A stretch of DNA of 64,000 nt, taken from the NCBI GenBank assembly GCA_965277595.1, contig CBDIDH010000002.1, positions 1,612,001-1,676,000 of the forward strand, given 5' to 3'. The notes beneath the pieces were generated by a model that searched no databases, was not told where the DNA came from, and worked only from the letters and a program-made list of their open reading frames with translations. The translations under genes were made by a program, and so were the position numbers. Source of the DNA: CBDIDH01 sp965277595 (GTDB lineage Bacteria > Planctomycetota > Planctomycetia > Isosphaerales > Isosphaeraceae). This document shows positions 51,855-61,460 of the stretch, piece by piece (the stretch's first letter is position 1; each line of letters opens with the position of its first letter).

Positions 51855-52913
51855 TCAGACCGAACGCCCGGCGATGGCCCGAGCGGAAACGGTGCGATCG
51901 TCGCGGCCGAGAAAGCGCCAGCCGGCGGCAAACTGAGCGGCGGAAGAGACCGCGGCGCGGGTGCCGTCGGCCACGCCGCGAGCGGCGGGCATCGGCAGCC
52001 GACCCGAGGCCAGAGCCGCGGCGATCGCCACCGGAGTCGTCACCACGAAGCCGACGCCGAAGCCGCCAAGATGCGCCGCCTCAGCCACAAGTTCACGCGC
52101 CGCCTGTCCCGCCCCGGCATGACGACCGGCTCCCGAACTTCCTGGCAAGATCGCCGCGGGAATCTCCGTGACCTTGCCCCGGTCGCGGAGCCAGCGCTCC
52201 TGAAAGATCCGTCGGGCCGAGATGTCCACACGTTTCATGAACGCATAATCGAGAGCGACCGAGACCATGTCGCCCAAAAGCGGGACAATCTCCAGCATCA
52301 ACTCGTCAATAACCTCGTGCTTGACCCCGTTCAGACCCGCCTCGTCGCCCAGGGTTCCCGCGCGGAGCCGGTCCAGAAGGCGACGGCGTTCGGCGGGATC
52401 GTCAACCGTGGAAACCTCAAGAATCCCCAGGACAAAGCGCCGGTCGGCCTCGGTGTCGAGGCGGTAGCCGTAGCCGTGGCCGATCCGCCGGATCGCCCGT
52501 TCGGCCGCCGCGATCAGCACGGGGATATTTCCCAGCTCGGTGATGAACCCGCCGAGCCCGGCGGCGGCCCCTTCCATCAGCGCCAGCTTTTGCGCCCGGG
52601 CGCTGACGGCGTTCGCCAGGCGGTCGCACTCTTCCAACGGCCTTGACCGAAGTTCGGCCACGTCGCCGACCCCCGCCTCGCGCGCGACGTCTTGAAGGCC
52701 GTCCTGCGACTCGACGAGCGCCCCGGCCTTGTCGGCGATCTTGTGAACCATCGACCCCGAGACCACCTTGCCGACAAGCCGGCCGATCGGCGCCCGGACC
52801 CGCTTCAAGGCCCAGCCGATTCCCCGAGGCTCCTCAGCCTTCCATGCCGCGATCTCGGCAATCTGCTCGTTCTCGTATCGCGTCAGCGCGCCGGTTCCGA
52901 TCGCCATCCCCAT
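51855..52913 (-). CDS. EcsC family protein
   Basis: A protein of 352 residues. The family start is YENEQIAEIAAWKAEEPRGIGWALKRV. The centre has ALMEGAAAGLGGFITELGNIPVLIAAAERAIRRIGHGYGY, with hydrophobic helices, and VPLLGDMVSVALDYAFMKRVDISARRIFQERWL towards the end. EcsC proteins are often next to ABC or secretion genes; none is here. Function unknown; probably membrane-associated. Confidence 0.87.
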   Translation of the reverse strand: MGMAIGTGALTRYENEQIAEIAAWKAEEPRGIGWALKRVRAPIGRLVGKVVSGSMVHKIADKAGALVESQDGLQDVAREAGVGDVAELRSRPLEECDRLANAVSARAQKLALMEGAAAGLGGFITELGNIPVLIAAAERAIRRIGHGYGYRLDTEADRRFVLGILEVSTVDDPAERRRLLDRLRAGTLGDEAGLNGVKHEVIDELMLEIVPLLGDMVSVALDYAFMKRVDISARRIFQERWLRDRGKVTEIPAAILPGSSGAGRHAGAGQAARELVAEAAHLGGFGVGFVVTTPVAIAAALASGRLPMPAARGVADGTRAAVSSAAQFAAGWRFLGRDDRTVSARAIAGRSV

Positions 52914-53040
52914 CCACGGCCCCCTTTTGCTGGAGAGTCGGGTCCGGGGTTCGATCGATCGCGGACCTCAACGACCCGATCGCCAAGGTTACGCCTGGAA
53001 GGTTGGCGAAACAAGCCTTGGCCTGGGTCCTGGCGGGAGG

Positions 53041-53099
53041 ATGGCCAAGGACCGATGACCGATAGGATTCTGCCTCTCGGTCATCGGGCATCGGTCATT
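53041..53099. repeat. heptad element (copy 17)
   Basis: Left arm GGCCAAGGACCGATGACCGA, loop TAGGATTCTGCC, right arm TCTCGGTCATCGGGCATCGG ending GTCATT. A small copy between the EcsC start and the isomerase stop. Confidence 0.85.
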
Positions 53100-53133
53100 A
53101 AGACCTGGTGCAGGATATTCCGGCCGGCGATCG

Positions 53134-53892
53134 TCAGAGCAGGCTTTCGAGCAGGAGCTTGAGCTTGCGGACTTCAACCTCGGGGTCGAACGGGTTCTCG
53201 ATCCCGTCGAGGATGCAGATCGTCAGGGCGCGGTCGTAGCCGTGGCGTTCGAGAAGGTTGACGATCCGGCCGTACTCGATCTCGCCCTGACCGACGCGAA
53301 CCTGGAACTCGCCAGGACCCTTGCCTGTGTCGCGGAGATGGACATTTTGCACGTAAGGATACACAACGTCCCAGTCTTTATGGCCCCCCTGAACATAGTG
53401 GCTGGGGTCCAGGGTCAGGCCGAGACCGGGGACGGCCTTGCAAAGCTCGACCGCCCCGGCGGGGTCGGCCGTGAGCGTCTTGGAATGGGTCTCGACGGCG
53501 AGAACCAGGCCCTCGCGCATCGCCAGACCGGCCAGACCGGTGAGCCGCTTGACCTCGTCGTCAAAGGGGGTCGACAAAGGCGCCGCGGGAATCGTCAGGA
53601 CGGCGACATTGAGCGGCTTGGCGAGCCGACACATCGACTCGAACCGCTTGCGCAGGTTGGGCGTGTCGAATTCGCCGAAATCGAGCGAGATGGCGGCCGG
53701 GGTCAGGCTCGGGCCGTTGCGCAACCGGTGCGCCGCGGCGTCGGGATTGGCGGCCACCTCGGTCGGCCGAAGGTGGGTTCCGTCCTCGACGATCGCCAGG
53801 TCGATCTTGTCGAACTCAAGCTCGGCGATCCGTCGCAGGGCCGCTTCAAACGGCTCGCGGGTAAAGCATTGCGTGCTACAGGCGACAAACAC
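53134..53892 (-). CDS. sugar phosphate isomerase/epimerase family protein
   Basis: A protein of 252 residues, an AP-endonuclease-2-type TIM barrel. It starts at GTG 53892 with a perfect AAGGAGG site 5 bp upstream; the longer frame to 53991 is not used. Motifs: CSTQCFTREPFEAALRRIAE, AVETHSKTLTADP (Glu and His ligands), GLTLDPSHYVQGG (Asp, His), NVHLRDTGKG (His) and VGQGEIEYGRIV. Members isomerise or epimerise sugars or inositols. Substrate cannot be deduced. No neighbouring sugar genes. Confidence 0.9.
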   Translation of the reverse strand: MFVACSTQCFTREPFEAALRRIAELEFDKIDLAIVEDGTHLRPTEVAANPDAAAHRLRNGPSLTPAAISLDFGEFDTPNLRKRFESMCRLAKPLNVAVLTIPAAPLSTPFDDEVKRLTGLAGLAMREGLVLAVETHSKTLTADPAGAVELCKAVPGLGLTLDPSHYVQGGHKDWDVVYPYVQNVHLRDTGKGPGEFQVRVGQGEIEYGRIVNLLERHGYDRALTICILDGIENPFDPEVEVRKLKLLLESLL

Positions 53893-54014
53893 CCGACCCT
53901 CCTTGGCCCCCTCCGCGGGGAGACCGTACCGGCCGCGAGACGCCCAGTTTCGGGGCGCGTCTGGTCGACCGGCAGTCCGTTCGTCAGTCAATACGGGGTT
54001 GTTTCGTTTTCAAA

Positions 54015-54110
54015 AATGACCGAGGACCGAGGACCAATTTGAAAATCAAAGGCGAGGCAGAACAGGCAAGGATCTTGGGGCCTGATATCGATCATCGACC
54101 CTTGTTCATT
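54015..54110. repeat. diverged heptad element (copy 18)
   Basis: ATGACCGAGGACCGAGGACC at the left, an A-rich loop with AGGCAAGGATCTTGG, then ATCGATCATCGACCCTTGTT at the right. The right arm is largely decayed. It lies between the isomerase start and the 85-residue ORF stop. Confidence 0.65.
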
Positions 54111-54119
54111 TCCGAGACC

Positions 54120-54377
54120 TCATCTTGACCCGTGCCCGCTCCTCACGATCTCACCATTTTTCTGGCAGACCACCACATAGGCTGACGGCCTACTATCTCG
54201 GTCTGCGCAAATATGCCAATATCGTAAACCCTCATGGATGGCAGGTTTCCCCCATCTCCAGCCACGTCGATCGCATTCAGCCCGAGCCACAGACAGCGCT
54301 TGCCTCTCCGAGGTGAGCGGTGTCGGAATCAGGTGGAGTCGTCGTAGCAAGTGTATCAATAGACCCACCTCAATCAC
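54120..54377 (-). CDS. small hypothetical protein
   Basis: A possible 85-residue protein. The part from residue 25 reads ALSVARAECDRRGWRWGKPA, IHEGLRYWHICADRD and SAYVVVCQKNGEIVRSGHG, with an alternation of strands that looks like a real small domain (similar in style to PepSY- or NTF2-immunity-like small proteins). The first 20 residues look less genuine, so the start may be further in. No family name is given. Confidence 0.5.
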   Translation of the reverse strand: MIEVGLLIHLLRRLHLIPTPLTSERQALSVARAECDRRGWRWGKPAIHEGLRYWHICADRDSRPSAYVVVCQKNGEIVRSGHGSR

Positions 54378-54472
54378 TCATCGACTCTCTGCCATCGCCC
54401 GTTGGTCATCGGCCATTATTAATAAAGAAACCGGCCCGGTCCGTGAATCCGTCCATCCGTCTCGGGCGGATT

Positions 54473-57400
54473 TTACCGCAGGCGGCGGCCGGGGGGTAGT
54501 GCAGACGCGTCGCCGGTGCGGGTCAAGGTGGCGCCGCCATCGGGACCCGTCTCGGTCGGGCCGAGGGAACGCGCCCAACGCGATCCGGCGAGCCGGGCGA
54601 AGTCGGCGTAACGCTTCTCGCGGAATGCCTGCGAGGCGGCGAGCAGGGCGACCACCGCGTTGCGACGCTCGGGACCGGAGAGGGTCTCACCGGCGACGCT
54701 CAGGTCGTCAACCCAGAGGCTGCCGGCCGTCAGAAGCTCGAACCGAAGATGGACCGAGTCGAGACCACCGGGGGGAACGTCCGAGGCCCGAACGGCGCGC
54801 TCAATCCAGCCCGAGGAGACCGTCAGGTCAGAGACGCGCTGAAAGACCTTGCCCGTGGATTCGCCTTCAATCCAGACCCGCACCTTCGTCTCGGGGCGAT
54901 CGGCGCGGAACCAGGCGCGGACGACGAAGAAACCGTGACTCTGAGGCGCGAAGTCGTCCGAGACGGCCGAGGCCGGAGGCGCCGGGGCGTCGATCCGCAG
55001 CGAGCCCTGACCCGAATGCGGCCGCGAGGGGTCAATCACCAGGCCGTCCCCTTCGCCGCCGATCACCTTCCAGCCAACCGGCAAGGTCGCCGAGGTCGCC
55101 ACCAATGGCTCGGCCGCTCCGATCTGCATCGGAGGCGCGTCGTGGGCCGTGGCTTCCGGCTCAAAACCGGGATTGGGCGGACCCGACCCGGCGCCGGATT
55201 TGTCTTTGTCTTTGTCCTTCTCGCCGCCGCTCGTCAGTCGGGAAAGCTGTTCCGAGAGCGCGGCGTAACGCGCCTGGATGTCGGTCAGAACGGCTTCGGA
55301 CGGGTACGTCGTGGCCGAGGCGAGCTTGACCTCGGCCGATCCGACGCGCAACGACGACGAGCCGAAGGGGCTCAGGTCGAGTACGATGTGACGACCGGCG
55401 GCATCGGCCACGGGGCGAAGCAGCGCCGATCGGGCGAAGTCATAAACCGGGGCCGAGGCCGGACCGACGACCACCGTATCGAGCCGGACCGGGTACGGCG
55501 TATCATTGGCCAGGGCCAGGTAGGTCTGACCCCCCGCCCGGTGCGATCGGACCGAGACGCCGAACGACAGCGGAAGACGCTCGATCGGGGGTGTCGCCGG
55601 CAACGACCGGAAGACCCGGGCGAACCGCCGGAGTCGGTCTTCCTGACCGGCAACCGAAGGCGCCGCGACCCAGACCCAGCGCGGATCGAGCGCGGCGAGG
55701 GTGTGGCCGAGTGGTTCGTCGCCGCAGGGTCCAAACTCGACGACCGGGGCCGAGAGGGTCAGGCCGGTCGCCGCTCCGGCCTTTCGGCCGCTCGCGGTCC
55801 TTGAACTGACCGGGGCCGGGGCATCCAGGAGCAGGCCGCGAGCCGGTCGAGAGGCGACCTTGGCATCAAGCTCGGGGTGCGTCGCCAGGTCGCGGGCAAG
55901 GTCATCGGGACCGACGCCGACGCCTCGCAAAACGATCGGGGCCGACTCGCCCGAGGGCCAGGTGTCGAGGTCAAGGCCAACAGCCCGCCAGGCCAGGCTC
56001 GGGGCCAGGCCCGCGAGGTCGGCCCGCCTCGCCTCGGTTCCGACCGGGCCGTCGGTCAGGGCCGGGGTCGCGACCGCCAGCACCGCGCCGGGCGAGGCCG
56101 TTCGGGCCGCCTCGGCAAGGTCGGCATACAGCACGGCGACCTGCTCCGATCGCCAGGAAAGCCAGGGGGTCCGCCCCGAACCGGCGAGGAACTTCGATCG
56201 AGCCTCGAACCGGCCGGGATCATCCACGGCAAGGCCAGGGACGCTTTTTTTGGCTGTCTCGGGGTCAAACGCCTCGCGGACGAACCGGGCGAAGGTCGCG
56301 TCGTCGAAGCCGGTGTCGGGTGCGCCGAGGAGGGTGGGACCGGGGCCGAGCCGGATCAGGGCTCCGGCCGGACGGCCCGGTCCGTCGTGACCGGCGAAGA
56401 CCTCGGCGACCCGTCGCCGCATCGCCGCGCGGACCTCGTCGTTCAGGGGTTGATAGACTCCGGGCTGGTCAACCAGGCCACGGCGATCGATCCGCGTCAG
56501 ACCACGCGCCAGGGCCTCGTCCGAGCCGGGATCGGGCAGGCCGGGCAAGGCGCCGTTGAACGCAAGCTCCAGCCAGGTTGCCACCTTGCGCGTCGCCAGA
56601 ACGCGCAGGGTCAGGTCAAGCCGGTCGGGACCGATCGCGTCTTCGGTGGCCGTGCCGTCAAGCGCGGCGCGACGGTCGCGGTCGGCCAGGGTCTCGGGCA
56701 AGACCACGGCCGAGGCCCCGCATGAACCGAGATACGCCCCGAGGTTCCGCGACGCCCCGAGGACGTCGGCCAGCCCAGGATCGGCCGACGCACCGAACCG
56801 TTCGAGCGGATCAGGGCCGCCAAGATAAAGGCCGAGGACTCGCGCCAGGGTCCCTTTGGGCTCGTCGATCGCCGGGCCAGAGGGGATTTCGGCAAGTTCC
56901 GTGAGCGTGACCGTTCCGACCTGAACCACCCCGGCGCTCGACCGGTTCGAAAGCACGAGAACCGGGTCGGCCGACCCGGGCCAGACCAGCCATGAGAAGG
57001 TTGCGGCGGGGCCATCGACCGCCACGGGGGGTCCCGAGGCGCAGGCATCGAGCAAGAGCCGGGGCCGCACTCCCGCCGCCGCGGCGCCAACACCCACCAG
57101 GGCCACGCCAACGGCCGAAGGCTGCCCCGCCGCGACCTTGAGCGTGAGCCGGTGCGGGCGTCCCGGATGCGCGACCCGGAGGCCGACCGCCGACCAGGCG
57201 AGGCCGGAAGCGTCCACCGGGCCAAGCTGCGCGGCCTCGGAACCGGCCCGGCTGATCCAGCCTCGCAAAAGATCGCGTCGGGTCGGCTCGGCGAGCGCTT
57301 CCTCGGGCACCGGCCAGGCTGAACCCGACAGCGGAGCCCGGCCCGAGGCCGTCGGCCGATAAACTCGCGTCCGCGAGAGATCGATGGTGTCAACCTCCAC

Positions 57401-58315
57401 GTCCCGCCGCGGTGTGCTCGTGGTGGCAAGGGGTTGCGTCGTTTCGGCTTTGGACGGGTCAAGGACGGCGAGCGTGACCCGCCGCGAGGCCGTCGACGAC
57501 CCGAAGAGGGTCCGCGTTCCTCGGCGGATCAGGCGGCTGATCAGCTTGCCACGGTCGTGCGCGGGCGCGGCTTCCCAGGTCGCCTTCAGGTCCAGCAGGT
57601 ATGTACCCTCGACCGTCGGCGCCTGGACCGGAAGCGAGAAGGTCGTCGGGGCGGTGGCGTTGGTGGGCACGGTCTCGCGGATCTCGGATCGCCAGACGGG
57701 TTCGCCGCCGCGAAGGGGCCGAAGCTCGGCCGAGCACCGCAAGACGACCTCCATCGGCTCGGGAGTCAGAACGTTGAAGCCGACCGTGATCGGTACCTTC
57801 GCCCCCGGCGCCACGACTCCTTCGGCGGTCTCCTTGGCCGGGCCAAGGGCAACGCCGATCACATCCCAGGCGACCCGCTCAACCGTGATCTCCACGGGCG
57901 ACTGTGGCCCCGTGTGCTGCGCCCCTTCCAGTACGAGCGGCAGCGGGAACCGCATCGCCTGGCCCCCCGCCCTGAGCAAGAGGCTGGAAGCGACCGGCGC
58001 CTCGATCCGCGCCCGGACCTTGCCCGATCGCTCGGCGCCGAGCCGCCAGAGATTCTCCGCCTGACGCTCGGGACCACGCGTCGCCCCTGAACTTCCCGGC
58101 CAGGCGACGGCATCAATAACCCGCCCTTCCGAGACTTCCAGGATAATCTCGCCCGCCTCGACCGCCGGGTTTGTCCAGGCGATCTCCACGGTGAGCCGGA
58201 CTGGTCGATCGGCGGTCGTCGGTGGTGTGGGGTCGGCGTGCGCGGGCGGGCCGAAGCTCCCGAAGAGGAGGAGCCAGGTCAGACTCGCCAGCACACTGCG
58301 CCATCCTTTGCGCAT
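54473..58315 (-). CDS. large secreted protein with TIM-barrel-like central region
   Basis: A protein of 1280 residues with a Sec signal (SVLASLTWLLLFGSFGPPAHA). The first 330 residues form beta-sandwich domains (LTVEIAWTNPAVEAGEIILEVSEG). The middle (about 490-900) looks like a glycoside hydrolase-type TIM barrel: YLGSCGASAVVLPETLAD, ELAFNGALPGLPDPG and AGVDVDTWPSG-like stretches. The Lys/Asp run KDKDKDK near 1090 is a linker. The last 190 residues have a carbohydrate-binding-like sandwich (AWFRADRPETKVRVWIEGEST). It is probably an outer-surface or periplasmic protein acting on sugars, though I could not assign catalytic residues. The 85-residue ORF follows on the same strand. Confidence 0.72.
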   Translation of the reverse strand: MRKGWRSVLASLTWLLLFGSFGPPAHADPTPPTTADRPVRLTVEIAWTNPAVEAGEIILEVSEGRVIDAVAWPGSSGATRGPERQAENLWRLGAERSGKVRARIEAPVASSLLLRAGGQAMRFPLPLVLEGAQHTGPQSPVEITVERVAWDVIGVALGPAKETAEGVVAPGAKVPITVGFNVLTPEPMEVVLRCSAELRPLRGGEPVWRSEIRETVPTNATAPTTFSLPVQAPTVEGTYLLDLKATWEAAPAHDRGKLISRLIRRGTRTLFGSSTASRRVTLAVLDPSKAETTQPLATTSTPRRDVEVDTIDLSRTRVYRPTASGRAPLSGSAWPVPEEALAEPTRRDLLRGWISRAGSEAAQLGPVDASGLAWSAVGLRVAHPGRPHRLTLKVAAGQPSAVGVALVGVGAAAAGVRPRLLLDACASGPPVAVDGPAATFSWLVWPGSADPVLVLSNRSSAGVVQVGTVTLTELAEIPSGPAIDEPKGTLARVLGLYLGGPDPLERFGASADPGLADVLGASRNLGAYLGSCGASAVVLPETLADRDRRAALDGTATEDAIGPDRLDLTLRVLATRKVATWLELAFNGALPGLPDPGSDEALARGLTRIDRRGLVDQPGVYQPLNDEVRAAMRRRVAEVFAGHDGPGRPAGALIRLGPGPTLLGAPDTGFDDATFARFVREAFDPETAKKSVPGLAVDDPGRFEARSKFLAGSGRTPWLSWRSEQVAVLYADLAEAARTASPGAVLAVATPALTDGPVGTEARRADLAGLAPSLAWRAVGLDLDTWPSGESAPIVLRGVGVGPDDLARDLATHPELDAKVASRPARGLLLDAPAPVSSRTASGRKAGAATGLTLSAPVVEFGPCGDEPLGHTLAALDPRWVWVAAPSVAGQEDRLRRFARVFRSLPATPPIERLPLSFGVSVRSHRAGGQTYLALANDTPYPVRLDTVVVGPASAPVYDFARSALLRPVADAAGRHIVLDLSPFGSSSLRVGSAEVKLASATTYPSEAVLTDIQARYAALSEQLSRLTSGGEKDKDKDKSGAGSGPPNPGFEPEATAHDAPPMQIGAAEPLVATSATLPVGWKVIGGEGDGLVIDPSRPHSGQGSLRIDAPAPPASAVSDDFAPQSHGFFVVRAWFRADRPETKVRVWIEGESTGKVFQRVSDLTVSSGWIERAVRASDVPPGGLDSVHLRFELLTAGSLWVDDLSVAGETLSGPERRNAVVALLAASQAFREKRYADFARLAGSRWARSLGPTETGPDGGATLTRTGDASALPPGRRLR

Positions 58316-58886
58316 TCAGAATCCACGCTTCCCGATTCGCCGGATACGCCCGAATGCCGGCATCCTTGCCGACCCGAACGCCTCGACCAGAGACCCTCTT
58401 GACTTCGGCTAGATCGGCCGAAACTTGAGAGATCTTGAAGAAACCGTCTGAGAACCCCCATAATCCCGCGAACCGGACAAACCCGCATACTTCCGCTCAG
58501 CTCAAGGGGAGGTTGGTCGGTTCGAGCAAACACTGTCGACGTGTGTGGCGTACATTAGGGTATTCGGTGGATTTCCAGAAGACGGACTTCCAGGCGGAAT
58601 TCTCGGAAAAAGGAGCCGCGCCGGCGAGGATTATCCGGCATAATGGTTGCGAAACGGGCCAGAAACGATCATAATCTCGGTCCTGCGAACCGGCCCTTGG
58701 AAACCGGCCCTTGCCTTTGACAATCGATTGGAAGCCCCCGCTTAATCCGATTTTTATCGAGGTCCCCAGGGATGGGCGTTTTCGTCCTCCAGGGATGTAT
58801 CCCGGAGGAGCCGACGCCGTTTCGGGCACGTCCGCCCGAACGACCTTCGGCCTGTCAACCTGCTGGACATCCAAGGACTTACATCG
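58316..58886. other. divergent gap, no gene seen
   Basis: It lies between the large secreted protein gene (minus) and the YiiX-like gene (plus). No heptad element is present in this gap, unlike most others. Short frames such as 58435-58674 look spurious. Two near-direct copies of ACCGGCCCTTGG/ACCGGCCCTTGC appear at about 58688 and 58703. No RNA recognised. Confidence 0.4.
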
Positions 58887-59780
58887 ATGTTGACGTTCGT
58901 CTGGCTCATGTCGTTGGTGTATAACCGTCACGACGGCCTGGAACCGACCGACCGCCTGATTCCGCCCGGCTGGCAGGGCAACCCGTGGGGACCGGAAGCG
59001 ACCCTGGCCCGACAGACCGGCCAGATTCCGCCGATTGCCGTCTCGGAAGGCATGGCGCAGTGGGATCGCTGGGGTAAGCAGGTCCTTCGCGACGGCGACA
59101 TTCTCTTCCGCCGAGGCGACGCCAAGCTCCTTCGCGGCCACTTCCCGTTCAGCCGGTTCATCGCCAACGTCAGCGGCAGTCAGTTCTCGCACACAGGGAT
59201 CGCGGCCATTGAAGGGGGCGAGCCGGTCGTTTATGACACGACCAAGGCCGGTGTCCGTCGTCAGCCCTTTTGCGTCTGGGTTCTTGATAACGTCGGCCCC
59301 TTCGGCGTCAAGCGCGTCAAGCCCGGGAACCAGCCCTATGCCGCGAAAGCCGTTCAATTCTGCCGCGACGCCTTTGCCCGCCAGGTTCCCTTTGACTACG
59401 ACCTGAGCATCTCCGACGACTCGTTTTATTGCGTCGAGATGAGCGAGAAGGCGTACCGGAACAACGGCCTCCCGCTTGCCGAACCTGTGAAGCTGGGCAA
59501 CATGGAGAACGTCAACAAGTTTCCGATCTGCGTGATGGTCTTTCTCAAGCTCTCAAAACTGAATCTTGAGCAGCTTGTCTTTTTCCCTGGCAATGACCGG
59601 CACGGGATCTGGTCATCGCCTCAGTTGATGACGGTTTACGCCCCTCCCGCGACCCCTGCGAAGCCCTCGACGGCCGCGACCCTGACGGTCCAACCCGCGA
59701 CGAGGCCGTCATCAACGACCTCCACCGTCGCGACCCCGACCGGGACCACCGCCGCTCGCGCCGGCACCCGGGCGAACTGA
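58887..59780 (+). CDS. YiiX/NlpC-P60-like cysteine hydrolase
   Basis: A protein of 297 residues. Motifs of the YiiX/YebB branch: DGDILFRRGDAKLLRG, NVSGSQFSHTGIAAIEGGEP (catalytic His in SHTG), FYCVEMSEKAY (catalytic Cys). The N-terminal part has no clear signal peptide, although residues 1-12 are hydrophobic. The C-terminal 45 residues are Thr/Ala/Pro-rich and disordered. Members cut amide bonds in peptidoglycan or in lipids. An AAGGAC site precedes the ATG. Confidence 0.85.
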   Translation: MLTFVWLMSLVYNRHDGLEPTDRLIPPGWQGNPWGPEATLARQTGQIPPIAVSEGMAQWDRWGKQVLRDGDILFRRGDAKLLRGHFPFSRFIANVSGSQFSHTGIAAIEGGEPVVYDTTKAGVRRQPFCVWVLDNVGPFGVKRVKPGNQPYAAKAVQFCRDAFARQVPFDYDLSISDDSFYCVEMSEKAYRNNGLPLAEPVKLGNMENVNKFPICVMVFLKLSKLNLEQLVFFPGNDRHGIWSSPQLMTVYAPPATPAKPSTAATLTVQPATRPSSTTSTVATPTGTTAARAGTRAN

Positions 59781-59828
59781 GCGAGCCTGGCCGTTTTCAA
59801 CTGGGCCGGGACGGAATCGACGTAAACG

Positions 59829-59939
59829 CAAAGGACAGAAGGGCAGAAGGACAGAAGGGCAGAGGACAAAAAAGAGGAATCTGCCCTCTGTCCCTCTGTC
59901 CCTCTGTCCCTCTGTCCTTCTGTCCTTCTGTCCTTCCCA
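59829..59939. repeat. heptad-family element with octamer unit (copy 19)
   Basis: Left arm AAAGGACAGAAGGGCAGAAGG, loop AAAAAAGAGGAA, right arm CTCTGTCCCTCTGTCCCTCTG and TTCTGTCCTTCTGTCCTTCC. The unit here is 8 bp (CTCTGTCC) rather than 7. It follows the YiiX-like gene by about 49 bp. Confidence 0.85.
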
Positions 59940-60113
59940 TCAAAATTAGCCTGGAATCCGCAAGTACCCGGTTAGTCCTCGGCATCTTGCCATTCCCCGG
60001 AGTGGACAGATCTCCGCTTGACTTTTGGGGGCAGGTGGTCAAACTGCGGGCCAGGGTCGGCCGGGTCAGGGACGACCGCGGTCGCGAACGGCCTTTGACG
60101 GGTCTCGTCCGCC

Positions 60114-61259
60114 ATGACCATGACACGCATGCCAAGGATCGGCGGCACCGTTGCCCGGCGAGCGTCCCGGGCGCTGGTCTGGGTCATCGGTCTCCTGGCC
60201 ATCGCGGCGGTTGCTCGGGCGGAAAGTCCGGCGCTGGATACCTATCCGCACAAGGCCGTGAAACGCATGGAGTTCGGCTCCGGCGCGCGGTCGTACTGGC
60301 TCTTTGAGCCGGCGGAGCCGACACCTCCCTCGGCGCCCGTGATCGTCTTCAATCACGGCTGGCTGGCGATCAACCCCGGGGCCTATGGCGCCTGGATCGA
60401 CCACATGGTGCGGTCGGGTCGGGTCGTGATCTTCCCGAGGTATCAGGGCGACGCCTTCACCAAGCCGGCCGATTTCCTCCCCAATGCCCTCGCCGCGGTT
60501 TCCGACGCCCTGGTCGTCCTTTACACCGCGCCCGGGCACGTCCGCCCCGATCCGGGACGCTTTGCCCTGATCGGTCATTCGGCCGGCGGCAACCTCTCCG
60601 CGCAAATGGCGGCGGTCGCCGCCGAGGCGAAGTTGCCGACCCCTCGCGCGGTGATCGCGATGATGCCCGGCGTCGTCCAGGCGATCCGCCACCCGAGTCT
60701 GGCCTCGATTCCCGCCGAGACGCTTCTGATCGTCGCCGTCGCCGACAACGACCGGATCGTCGGCGACGCCCGAGCCCGCGAAATCTTTACCGAGGCCACC
60801 GCGATTCCCCTCTCGCGAAAGAAATTTATCCTGTACCGATCCGACCATCACGGCCTCCCCTGGCTGAACGCCCATCATCTGGCGCCGACGGCCGCGCACA
60901 GTGATTTTGACAGCGGTGAAGCGCTGCTGCGCGGCTTTCAGATGACCCAGGCCGAGGTCAACGCCTTTGACCGCGCCGGGTTCTGGCGGTTGGCCGATAT
61001 CACCTTGCGCGCGGCCTTTGCCGGCCAGACGCTCGACGAGGCCACCGAGCATGGCGAGGTCTTTTGCCACCTGGGTTTCTGGAGCGACGGCCGGGCCGTT
61101 GAGCGCCCGATTGTCGGCGACGACCTCTCGTTGATTCCCCGCGTTTACCCCACCAACGGCGTCCGCCTGATTAGCTGGACCCCCGACTTCTCCTGGCCCG
61201 GATCATCCTCGGTCGTGCCCGCGATTGCCGAGAAAGAGGACTCGACCACGACGCGTTGA
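60114..61259 (+). CDS. exported alpha/beta hydrolase (dienelactone-hydrolase-like)
   Basis: A protein of 381 residues with a signal peptide (ALVWVIGLLAIAAVARA). Oxyanion region FNHGWLAIN, nucleophile GHSAGGNLSAQ (Ser), acid in VAVADNDRIVG and His in SDHHGLPWLN. It resembles the chlorophyllase/DLH and PET-hydrolase-like groups. Probably a secreted or periplasmic esterase. The start at 60114 is one of three close ATGs (60120, 60129). Confidence 0.88.
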   Translation: MTMTRMPRIGGTVARRASRALVWVIGLLAIAAVARAESPALDTYPHKAVKRMEFGSGARSYWLFEPAEPTPPSAPVIVFNHGWLAINPGAYGAWIDHMVRSGRVVIFPRYQGDAFTKPADFLPNALAAVSDALVVLYTAPGHVRPDPGRFALIGHSAGGNLSAQMAAVAAEAKLPTPRAVIAMMPGVVQAIRHPSLASIPAETLLIVAVADNDRIVGDARAREIFTEATAIPLSRKKFILYRSDHHGLPWLNAHHLAPTAAHSDFDSGEALLRGFQMTQAEVNAFDRAGFWRLADITLRAAFAGQTLDEATEHGEVFCHLGFWSDGRAVERPIVGDDLSLIPRVYPTNGVRLISWTPDFSWPGSSSVVPAIAEKEDSTTTR

Positions 61260-61267
61260 CTTGTTTT

Positions 61268-61346
61268 TGAGGGCAAAGGACAAAGGACAAAGGTCTGAGT
61301 AGCTTTGCCCTTTTTTCTTTGCCCTTTTCCCCCTGTCCTTTGCTCT
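61268..61346. repeat. heptad element (copy 20)
   Basis: Left arm GAGGGCAAAGGACAAAGGACA, a loop with TCTGAGTAG, right arm CTTTGCCCTTTTTTCTTTGCCC. It begins 9 bp after the hydrolase stop and ends about 115 bp before comEC. Confidence 0.85.
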
Positions 61347-61460
61347 TGTTTTTCAGACTTTCCATGAAATCTGGCCGGGGTTTCGCAATGCGGAGTTTGC
61401 TTTGTTAAGATCGGGTTCTTCCTTGTTTTCGCCCTGTCGTGTCGACGTTTGAAAACCCGG